A stretch of DNA of 34,525 nt from a virus: positions 1 to 34,525 of IMG/VR virus record IMGVR_UViG_3300022223_000016. One strand, 5' to 3'. The notes below the pieces were generated by a model. It searched no databases. It was not told the DNA's origin and saw nothing but the letters and a program-made list of their open reading frames with translations. Both the position numbers and the translations under genes were made by a program. Positions within the stretch are counted from its first letter, which is position 1; every line of letters starts with the position of its first letter. Below are positions 8,997 through 17,000 of this stretch, piece by piece.

Positions 8997-9020
8997 AGGG
9001 GTAGTATAAATACTACCCCT
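8997..9020 (+). terminator. Perfect 10-bp hairpin between the ATPase and VWA genes
   Basis: AGGGGTAGTA (8997-9006) and TACTACCCCT (9011-9020) pair perfectly around a TAAA loop. The bases after it (CACTTTAAC) are not a real U-run. It is therefore better read as a weak terminator, processing site or mRNA-stabilising hairpin that sets the relative output of the two partner genes. Confidence 0.6.
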
Positions 9021-9043
9021 CACTTTAACTCGCGCGAGGACCG

Positions 9044-10570
9044 ATGCAATTTAAAAATTTACAAGAAGTTAAGGATGCTAAAGCTACAAGCGTCAACGAA
9101 CTTTATGAAATACTGAAGGAATGTAATTTGATTTTGATGCACGAACCAAAACTGGAATTTTTTGGTATCCTGCTGTATGCAATGACTTACAAGGTTATTG
9201 ATGCAAAACAAAGTTTGGCACGTATTCCGACTCCTGGATATACGGATGGCAAAACCATTACATTGGTAGGAAATCTCAAGCTTGTCAATGAAAATGGAGA
9301 AGGAGTCGTATTCGAACACACCATTGATGGATTGTTGGTAGTATTGCTACACGAACTTCTTCATATCTTAAACATGCATGTTACAAGAACAGGTACCGAT
9401 AGGAACCCAACTATCTGGAATTTGGCGGTAGATCATATTGTGAACCGAACCATTATTCATGGATTCAGTGATAGAAACTCAAGAATGTCTGATATAGGGG
9501 AGAGATTTAAAGATGTGATTACAACCGCAAAAATGATTTATTTCGATGATATCCATACCGAGTTTCCGGATATCACCGCCGAAGAACTTTATGACAAAAT
9601 GATGAAGCAGGAAAACGGCTTCAAAGTAACCACCAAGGAAATGGAAATAACAATTCCTGGGGGCTCACCGGATGGCGAGGGAGAAGGCAATGCCCAATCC
9701 GAAGAAGAAGGGAAGGAGGGTGATGGGAAGCAAGCCAATGGATCAAATCCGGGCAATTCCCAAGGTATTACGTATAAGTACATAGAAATTGAAAAAGACG
9801 GCAAAAAATATTATGCGCCGTTGGATACCGAAGCTCCCTCCGCGCTGTCCGAAGAAGATCTCCAACAAGCTCAGAAGGATATGTATGACAAAGCAAAGAG
9901 CTTGTGGAACTCCGGTCAAATGTCTCATATGAAAGGTAATACCCCGGGCTCGTTCTCCACTATGTTTGACAAATTATTCGAAATCAAACTTCCGTGGGAC
10001 GATCTCCTGTCTAATGCGATTTTATATCCTGTTCAAAACCAGTCATCAAGAACCTGGTCGACGAAAAACATGTTTTTCAGAAATGTAAGAGTTCCGGGTG
10101 AGAAAGATACGTCTCTCTCAGCAAAGACTCTACTTGCCGTAGTGGATTCGTCTGGATCTATTTCTGATTCAAATCTCAGAAAATTCTTTGGAGTTTTACT
10201 GGGATCTAGAACCTATTTTTCGGATATTCATATCGTAGTCCATGATCATGGAGTACAAGGAGAATTAGAAATCTCTGAGTATGAGTTAAAAAATGAATCG
10301 GCCCTGGTAGATAAAATCAAATCCTATCATGTTCCTGGTAGAGGCGGTACATCTCATCATGAAGCATTTGAGAGGTCGGAGGAAATTTGTGAAGATAAAG
10401 CAGTTAGTTCTGTAATCTTCTTAACCGATTATTATTCAGATGTTCAGCATGTGTATAAGGACTATGACTTCATCAAGGAAATCGATTCGATATGGGCAAT
10501 AGTAGACAATCCAAGTTTGTCGGACGTTGGATTGGAAAATTGCGATACAACAACGATCCAATTGAATTAA
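9044..10570 (+). CDS. Metallopeptidase-like / VWA-domain protein, partner of the MoxR ATPase
   Basis: The 508-residue protein has two domains. The N-terminal one contains a zinc-peptidase-like HELLH (103-107) followed by NLAVDHIVNR, the pattern of the DUF2201-type putative metallopeptidase domain. A Gly/Glu/Asp-rich low-complexity linker covers about 207-240. The C-terminal domain is VWA-like with an apparently complete MIDAS: D-x-S-x-S at 368-372, Thr436 in GRGGTS and Asp462 in FLTDYYSD. MoxR ATPases typically pair with MIDAS proteins of this kind, the ATPase driving metal-dependent remodelling of a client. The ATG has CGAGGA six bases upstream. Whether the HExxH is catalytic is unknown. Its position just before packaging and tail genes suggests a role in virion assembly, which is inference. 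Confidence 0.88.
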   Translation: MQFKNLQEVKDAKATSVNELYEILKECNLILMHEPKLEFFGILLYAMTYKVIDAKQSLARIPTPGYTDGKTITLVGNLKLVNENGEGVVFEHTIDGLLVVLLHELLHILNMHVTRTGTDRNPTIWNLAVDHIVNRTIIHGFSDRNSRMSDIGERFKDVITTAKMIYFDDIHTEFPDITAEELYDKMMKQENGFKVTTKEMEITIPGGSPDGEGEGNAQSEEEGKEGDGKQANGSNPGNSQGITYKYIEIEKDGKKYYAPLDTEAPSALSEEDLQQAQKDMYDKAKSLWNSGQMSHMKGNTPGSFSTMFDKLFEIKLPWDDLLSNAILYPVQNQSSRTWSTKNMFFRNVRVPGEKDTSLSAKTLLAVVDSSGSISDSNLRKFFGVLLGSRTYFSDIHIVVHDHGVQGELEISEYELKNESALVDKIKSYHVPGRGGTSHHEAFERSEEICEDKAVSSVIFLTDYYSDVQHVYKDYDFIKEIDSIWAIVDNPSLSDVGLENCDTTTIQLN

Positions 10571-10884
10571 AGCATGATTCATATATACATCTCTTCGTTC
10601 TGTCTGATGTGGCAGATCGGAGAGTTGTATATTTTAAAGTTATCAAAGAAGAAAATTTTATACGAATGCGGTGGTTTAAGATGTTGAAGTTATTTAAAAA
10701 CATCGATAAATCCATGAGAGAAATCGAATTCGATTTAAAAAGATTTCAAATGAGGATTCCGCCAGCACAGGCTTATAAGTTAGTATTAAATCAACAATTA
10801 TCAGAAGCAGAACTACAAATCTATGTAAATACGCTTCAAGAAAAATCATTAATATTACTAGAATACTTTATTAATACGGATTAA
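10492..10884 (+). CDS. Small hypothetical protein, start uncertain
   Basis: The frame encodes up to 130 residues. The most upstream ATG (10492) overlaps the end of the VWA gene by 79 bases in another frame and has AAGGA 11 bases before it. Later in-frame starts at 10666 or 10681 would give about 70 residues with no overlap. The C-terminal half is helical and charged (IDKSMREIEFDLKRFQMRI), followed by QAYKLVLNQQLSEAELQIYVNTLQEK. No family is recognised. The frame stays open through the 95 bases after the VWA stop and reads like protein (HLFVLSDVADRRVVYFKVI), which favours a start upstream of 10609. The next gene begins two bases after this stop. Confidence 0.55.
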   Translation: MGNSRQSKFVGRWIGKLRYNNDPIELKHDSYIHLFVLSDVADRRVVYFKVIKEENFIRMRWFKMLKLFKNIDKSMREIEFDLKRFQMRIPPAQAYKLVLNQQLSEAELQIYVNTLQEKSLILLEYFINTD

Positions 10885-10886
10885 TA

Positions 10887-11105
10887 ATGAGTGATGGAAA
10901 CGGAAGTTTTTGGGGTGTAGTTCGTGATATATTCAATACAAATAAAATAGATTTGACATTTGATAAATCGGAGAGCGAATTGGAATTCAAGGTAACTAAC
11001 AAAGAATCCAAGACCGCTAATAGCATTAGCGTATCAAATGGAAGAACAAAAGTTACTTTAGGAGAACAAACCGAAAAAATGATTGACGCCGAATCTACAG
11101 AATAA
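10887..11105 (+). CDS. Small hypothetical protein
   Basis: This 72-residue protein is not recognised. It starts two bases after the preceding stop (TAATAATG) with no ribosome site of its own, so it is probably translated by coupling. The sequence is Ser/Thr/Lys/Glu-rich with alternating polar and hydrophobic residues (KIDLTFDKSESELEFKVTN), consistent with a small beta-rich fold. Its stop codon lies inside the first of three hairpins that fill the space up to the terminase gene. Confidence 0.6.
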   Translation: MSDGNGSFWGVVRDIFNTNKIDLTFDKSESELEFKVTNKESKTANSISVSNGRTKVTLGEQTEKMIDAESTE

Positions 11106-11209
11106 CCGCAATGACGCGGTTATAAACCCCCATAATCTCAGGATGGTGGTTTAGGAAGAACGCCGTTGGACAAGGATAACCTCCTGTCTATAACGGCGTT
11201 CTTTTTTTT
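11103..11209 (+). ncRNA. Candidate structured noncoding RNA / three-hairpin leader before terminase
   Basis: Three hairpins stand head to tail. HP1 is TAACCGC/GCGGTTA with a 6-base loop (11103-11122). HP2 is AAACCCCCAT/ATGGTGGTTT with one mismatch and a 9-base loop (11124-11152). HP3 is a 12-bp stem ending in a T-run (11156-11209). Together they make a compact 107-base structure that is noncoding apart from the stop codon of the preceding gene. It could be a small RNA released from the 3' end of that mRNA or merely a compound terminator. No known RNA family is recognised. Confidence 0.4.
11156..11209 (+). terminator. Strong intrinsic terminator before terminase
   Basis: AAGAACGCCGTT (11156-11167) pairs perfectly with AACGGCGTTCTT (11192-11203), followed by a continuous T-run to 11209. 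The 24-base loop can itself pair (GGACA/TGTCT and AGG/CCT). The loop includes ACCTCCT (11179-11185), the anti-Shine-Dalgarno sequence of 16S rRNA. This separates the RNAP/ATPase gene block from the terminase/tail block. Confidence 0.85.
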
Positions 11210-11235
11210 GTCTTTTTTCAAAATCCTGAAAAATA

Positions 11236-11243
11236 CGAGGAAA
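11236..11243 (+). promoter_or_regulatory. Variant of the candidate phage promoter octamer
   Basis: CGAGGAAA lies in AT-rich DNA 43 bases before the terminase ATG and just after the terminator. It differs at one position from the exact octamer CGAGGACA seen before three leftward units. The contexts are alike (AAAATA before, AAATTATT after). As a single variant it is weaker evidence than the exact copies. Confidence 0.4.
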
Positions 11244-11285
11244 AATTATTTGATAACAGTAAGTTTCAACTAATTTGAGGTTTTA

Positions 11286-13094
11286 ATGCCAGCTGCTAGA
11301 AAACGCGGAAGAAAGCCCTCTAAAGAGTTCAAAGGTAAACTCAACGAGCAAGAGCAATTAAAGAATATTGCTCACTATATAGAGTGGAAAAATAATCCGG
11401 TCAAATTTATCGAAGAGTGTGTAGAATTACCGGAAGCTGGTGGTAATATAGGATTTAAATTATACGAGCCACAAAAAAGAGTATTAAAATCGTTTTTCGA
11501 TAATCATCATCTAGTATTATTAAAAAGTCGACAGACCGGGTTCAGTACATTGCTACAAGCCATTTCTGTATATGTAATGTTATTTCACAAAAACACTATA
11601 ATAGGAATAGCATCTCGTAGCGGGACCGAAGCTTCTGATTTTTCCAGAAAAGCTACGGCTATGATGGATAGAGTGGCAGATAACTTTCCATGGTTATTTC
11701 CTGGTTATAAAGCATGTACAGCACAGAGTATGATATTAAAGAACGGCAGCCAATTGTGGAGTGCGGCAGTTAGTCCTTCGAATCCCGGAGGACTATTTCG
11801 TGGTAAATCAATTTCGTTTTTAATTTTGGACGAGGTAGCACATATAAATAAAATCGACGAGGCATGGACAGGGGTGGCACCAGCCACATCTAAAGCACAA
11901 GCAGCAGCAGCGAAAAAAGGCATCCCGTTTGGAACCGTGTTAATATCGACACCGAACAAAACTAACGGAACTGGTAAATTTTATTTTCAAGCGTGGTCCG
12001 ATGCTGTTAAAGGAGACAATTTATTTACTCCGGAACAAATACATTGGTCTGAAATTGAGGAATTCGCAAACGATCCTGAATGGTATATAAAACAATGTAA
12101 AATTCTTCAAAATAATCCCAAAAAAATAGCACAGGAATTAGAACTAAAATTTGTTGGTGATGAATCGAGTTTATTTTCGGAGGAAACCCAAGAGGCATTA
12201 CAGGAGTGCGGTGAAGATCCTATAAGAAAGATAGACGCCGGGCCGCATGCAAACGGAGCCACGATTAATCTGTTTGAAGAATTAGATAGAAGAAAATTTT
12301 ATTTAATTGGAGTAGATAGTGCCAGTGCGGCGGGCACAGATTATTCTACTATAGAAGTAATGCATGTTGGAACTATGAATCAAGTAGCAGAATTTCGCGG
12401 CAAACTTGAACCTAAGAAGTTCGCAGAAGTGGTTAAGAAGGTTGCAAATTTAATGCCTAATCATTTAATAGTTGTCGAAAACAGCGGGGGATATGGATTA
12501 ACGGTTTTAAATGAATTACAGTTTGATGATACCGGCGGGTATAATCTCTTTGGAGAACAGAGGGTGTCAAAAGCTACTAAACGAAGATCTAGTAGCAATC
12601 AATTTGTTTATGGATTATCGACAAACGCAAAAACCAGACCACTTATATTAGATGCATTATATACATACGCTACAGATTTCACAGAGTGTATAAAATCAAA
12701 AGAATTGGCGCTGGAGTTATTAGCATTAACTAGTAAGAAAAATAAAATAGAAGCGGATGTCGGATTTAATGATGATTTATGTATGGCAATGGGATTTATT
12801 TTATACGTAAGAGAATATGCCAAAGAATCATTATCCGGATTTAATGACGCCGAAACATATGACGAAATAGATGATATCACTATAAATACTCTTGATATTA
12901 TAGGATATAATACCGAAGATACCGCCGGATCTATAGATGGCAATTCTATGTTCGGAAACTTAAATTTTCACTCACAGCTTTCTAATCAACTATTACGAGG
13001 TACTAGTATAGAAAGAGTACATAGGAAATTGAGATTGAAAGAAATACAATATAAACGGGAATTAGAAGAACGGAGAGAGGCCAATGCGGACTAA
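11286..13094 (+). CDS. Terminase large subunit (T4 gp17-like)
   Basis: This 602-residue packaging motor has both expected domains. The ATPase shows a Walker A-like SRQTGFST (81-88), the Walker B FLILDE (178-183) and the coupling motif STPN (221-224). The nuclease shows D344 in IGVDSA, E398 in VVENSGG and D496/D497 in NDDLCMAMGF, matching the RNase H-like acidic triad of large terminases. The length is close to T4 gp17. The basic N-terminus (MPAARKRGRKPSK) may contact DNA. A GAGG site precedes the ATG. It is the first gene of the unit after a strong terminator and a promoter-like element. No small terminase is recognisable beside it. The last 11 bases overlap the next gene. Confidence 0.95.
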   Translation: MPAARKRGRKPSKEFKGKLNEQEQLKNIAHYIEWKNNPVKFIEECVELPEAGGNIGFKLYEPQKRVLKSFFDNHHLVLLKSRQTGFSTLLQAISVYVMLFHKNTIIGIASRSGTEASDFSRKATAMMDRVADNFPWLFPGYKACTAQSMILKNGSQLWSAAVSPSNPGGLFRGKSISFLILDEVAHINKIDEAWTGVAPATSKAQAAAAKKGIPFGTVLISTPNKTNGTGKFYFQAWSDAVKGDNLFTPEQIHWSEIEEFANDPEWYIKQCKILQNNPKKIAQELELKFVGDESSLFSEETQEALQECGEDPIRKIDAGPHANGATINLFEELDRRKFYLIGVDSASAAGTDYSTIEVMHVGTMNQVAEFRGKLEPKKFAEVVKKVANLMPNHLIVVENSGGYGLTVLNELQFDDTGGYNLFGEQRVSKATKRRSSSNQFVYGLSTNAKTRPLILDALYTYATDFTECIKSKELALELLALTSKKNKIEADVGFNDDLCMAMGFILYVREYAKESLSGFNDAETYDEIDDITINTLDIIGYNTEDTAGSIDGNSMFGNLNFHSQLSNQLLRGTSIERVHRKLRLKEIQYKRELEERREANAD

Positions 13095-14031
13095 ATTTCC
13101 TTTAAATGAATTTCTAGGATCTGCTCCGTCCTCGCTTACACCGTATAGAGAAGTAGCTGATAACATAGTTGTGTTTTCTAACTCAAGATTGGAAACCGAA
13201 TTTAAAGACATCATTCATACTAATTATTCTCCGGTTATAAAAGGAAAATTGATAGAGATGATGAATGATAAAAAATTACTATATGGTTACCTAGAGAAAA
13301 CAGGATTTGTTGGATTCTTTCTTAAAAAATTCAAAAGTAGCACCGCATCATATAAAAATAAAAATGGGATTCCTTCTAGCACAGCCGGATTTTATTCTCC
13401 AATTACTAATACTATATCAATCGTATTAAATCCAAAACGAGTTTCATTATTTGGAATTGTAGATTCCAAAGTATTATTAAATGTTTTAAATCATGAATTG
13501 GGTCATTATATCTCATATAATAATATAGATTCCGTTTGGAATATTAAGAAGAAAGAATTGGTTGATTATTATCACCAGTTAATAATTAATTTATGCGATG
13601 GCGAAGCAACGGTAGATAAAAGAAAGTTAGAAAAACTATTATACGAACTATATAAATTAGAAATAACTGGTTATCATAAATCTAATGATCAATGGATAAA
13701 TCTAGCGTATAATAAGTGGTTAGCTCTTTTTGTATCGGGAGGAGTACAAACAAATTTTCCATATAAGAAAGCGTTGTATACTTTATTTTTTCCATATTTA
13801 TATTTCATTTTGAGAACAAGTTATTACCCGGACAAATCTTATAAACCACCACCGGTGACCCCGGGATTTATCAATAATTCATTACGATGTTTTTATGCAC
13901 CATATACATCCGTATTTAAAATGGATGTTAGATCATATACATTATGCGGCCAGGAAGCATTAACTATTACTGAGCCCATAGCCGTAACAAACGGCGTTAA
14001 GTTCGATCAACGATTACTAACTTTAATTTAA
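13084..14031 (+). CDS. HExxH-containing putative metallopeptidase next to terminase
   Basis: The 315-residue protein has LLNVLNHELGHYISYNN (about 131-147) with a zinc-metallopeptidase HELGH (137-141) in a predicted helix. A third zinc ligand is not obvious from sequence; several acidic residues follow (for example DGEATVDKR). A hydrophobic patch, LYTLFFPYLYFIL (around 231-243), could be a membrane or packing helix. It overlaps the terminase by 11 bases and precedes the tape measure by 12, so it is translated with virion genes. A virion-maturation protease, or a structural protein keeping a vestigial fold, is possible. T4-type prohead proteases are serine enzymes, so this is not a gp21 relative. 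No family is recognised with confidence. Confidence 0.75.
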   Translation: MRTKFPLNEFLGSAPSSLTPYREVADNIVVFSNSRLETEFKDIIHTNYSPVIKGKLIEMMNDKKLLYGYLEKTGFVGFFLKKFKSSTASYKNKNGIPSSTAGFYSPITNTISIVLNPKRVSLFGIVDSKVLLNVLNHELGHYISYNNIDSVWNIKKKELVDYYHQLIINLCDGEATVDKRKLEKLLYELYKLEITGYHKSNDQWINLAYNKWLALFVSGGVQTNFPYKKALYTLFFPYLYFILRTSYYPDKSYKPPPVTPGFINNSLRCFYAPYTSVFKMDVRSYTLCGQEALTITEPIAVTNGVKFDQRLLTLI

Positions 14032-14043
14032 AGAGATATATCT

Positions 14044-17000
14044 ATGCCAAAGAATTCATCTGGATCGTACAGCGATTCCTCTATTAAGACTTTAGTAGCG
14101 GAACTACGAGCCTCACAAAAAACAACCGATCAAAATATTTCTAAACTTGTTTCCGGAATAGGAGATCTTAAAGGTGTAGTATCTAAAAATCAAGAAACAG
14201 CTGGTGGTAACTCTGGGCACATAGAAAAATTAAATGGAAATATTCAAGATCTACAACAAACAATTCGCGATTTAAAATTAGAACATCGAAAACTAGGAAA
14301 ATCTATAGGGGAGACGGGGAATTCGTTTGAAAAATCAACTAAGACTATAGATCAATCTGTACAATCATTCGAAAGAACCTCGGAAAAACATATACAAACT
14401 AATGAACAAATGATTGATACCATGGGATCTTTAGAAAAAACTACAAGAGAAACTAATGATACAATGAGTCATTTAGCTTCTACAATGAGATCCTTGACTA
14501 CCACTCTCGCGATTACTACAATGAGTTTAGCTACGGGAGCTGCTTTATTATACGCCAAGACAAGTCTTCGTGCTGTCAAGATCGGAGGCAAAGCAATTTC
14601 GTTACCGTTTAGAGCAGCAGCTGCGCCTATAAGTCCGCAACTTAATAGAGGCAAAGAGGATGCGCGAGAAGCGTTCGCATCATTCAAAAACTTATTGGGC
14701 ATGGGTTTAATCGGGGGTATCGGAGCAAATCCGGCAGTGGCAGAGGCTGCAAGGGCGTCATGGGGGGCTATAGGCGGGGGTGTCGGAGCTGCTGGTCGTG
14801 GTGTAGGAAGAGCAGCAAAGGCCGTCACTAGTGAGATGATGAGCGTCGGGGGAGCTGTAGGAAGAGGAGGGTTAAAGGTTGCGCGTGGGGGCGTCAAATT
14901 GCTTACTGGTGGGCTTTTAGGTAGAGGGGGAGGTGGTAGAGGGGGAGCACAGCTAGCATACAATGTAGGCTCGGATGGGAGTATTCAGGACATATCTATA
15001 TCTAATTCTGTATCATCTAATAAAAATTCTACAAGCCTCGGCGGAGAACTTACTCAGATAAAGTTATTATTAGAAGAGGGATTTAGTAAAAAGAAAAAAG
15101 GTATATTTAATAGATTTATAAATACTGGATTTGGTCTTGTAAAGGGAATAATTGGATATGCTCTTCCTATGTTTGGAGCTGGTTATAGAAGTGAATTACC
15201 CAATCCAAATAGAATCGGAATATTTAACGCGATGTATAAAGCGTTATCATTAATATATGTACATGGCAGATTCTCGGCCGATGAAAATAATGCATTATTA
15301 ATTAATATCGCATCTATGTTAAAAGCTGGATTTAAATTAGATATGCCTATATATCAACCAAAGTCCAGAACTATACGTCAAATGGTATCCAGGTTTGTAG
15401 TTAGAAAATTATTTGGTCAGGATCAAATAGATCCAAAGCAATTGATACCCCTGCTAGCCGGAGGGGCCGCAGTTGCTACCATGGTAGGGGCTTCTGTAGT
15501 TAGCAAGGGGAAAGCAGCAGTTGGTGCTGCCAAGGGAAAATACGCAGCAATGGGCGGGGCCGCCGGTATAGGAAAATCCATGAAGGGGGGAATCCAGGGT
15601 GCGGGCGCAGCCATTACAGAAGGTGCTAAAAAGGCATTGGCTCAAGCACAACAAGAAAAAAATCAGTTAATGGATCTGTGGAACAATACGGATGGTTCTA
15701 ATATTTTAGATAAGATTGGTAATTTCGCTGGGGCCCTCATGCAACATATCGGAGGAAGAATTTCTGATGGATCTGCGTTTCTTTTTGAAAGACTAAATCA
15801 AGAAGTAAAGGGCAATGGAACTTTTATGGATAGAATAGCGTATGCGTGGCAAGAGCTTGTACCTGGAATATTAAAAAAAGGATTTTTCGGTGAGGATGGA
15901 AAGGGCGGTGTGTTAGGTATTGTAAGTTTATCATTCAAAGGATTTGGAGAAACTATTGATACCGTAACAGGGATATTGAAGAGTCTTCTTAAATTAGATT
16001 TTGCTGGTGCGGGCGCTGGTGCTATGGATTTATTGGATCCAAATAAAGGAACCCTTGGGAGAATTTTTAGTTTCCACATTGGTATGTTTTCAATGGATTT
16101 TATGAAAGATCTCCGTCTATTTATCACAGAAAAAATATTACCAAAAAGCCTTCATAAAATCCATGAAGGTATAGAAGAAACTCTATTAAAATTTATATGG
16201 ATGCCAATTAAAATAATGGAAAACATATTCGGTGGGGAAGTCGCTGGAGGAGAAAATATGACATTTGCTCAGAGAATGTGGGAAAGAGTAAAGATGTCAA
16301 TGGAACCAATTAAAGACTTCTTCACTTCTATGCTAGGGTCTTTAAATACTATGTCGAAAACATTTAAAGAATATATAGCACAGGGGTTTGTTAAAACTAT
16401 AGTATCTGATATAGGAACAATTGCTAAAAACTTAGGACATATAGCCGGAGATGTAGCTGGTAGGGTAGGAAGAACCGCATCATATGGATTGGGAGGAAAT
16501 ATTCCTGGTACAGTAGCGGGTATGGCTACTGGGGGTTACGTGGATGCTCCTATTGGAACTGGAGTACCAATAACCGTTCACGGCAAAGAACTAATTGTAC
16601 CAGCGGATCAACCAGACTTCTGGACGCCTATAACTACTAGATTAGATTCTATAGTTTCTCTATTACAAGATGGTGGCGTTGGGGGAAATACAACCATCAT
16701 CAATAAAAAGGGAGGTGGTATATTATCGACTATAGCCGGATCATTAATTACATTGCCATTTAAATTATCTGCTGGCTTGGCTTCTGGATTTGGAAAAGTA
16801 TTCATGGGGTATTTAAACTTAAAGTTTACTGCATTAACTGCGGCTATTAAAATAGGTACATCTGCCATCACTAATAGCATGCCGGTTATTACAGGTGCTT
16901 TAGGAGGAATGATTAGTTTAACTAGTGGTTTATTTAGTGCTATATTACACGGCCCGAAATTAGCATTGAAAGCGATATCCATGCCATTTAAATTATTTAA

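Noticed and set aside
9033-9040. CGAGGACC before the VWA gene as another promoter octamer
   Set aside because: It is at ribosome-site distance from the ATG (about six bases) and is better explained as the Shine-Dalgarno; the last base also differs.
13127-13133. GTCCTCG inside the HExxH gene as a leftward promoter
   Set aside because: It lacks the outer T (CGAGGACG instead of CGAGGACA), lies in a coding region, and no leftward gene follows.
14469-14963. Leftward proline/alanine-rich open frame opposite the tape measure
   Set aside because: It is the shadow of the Gly/Ala-rich tape measure; its composition follows the sense codons.
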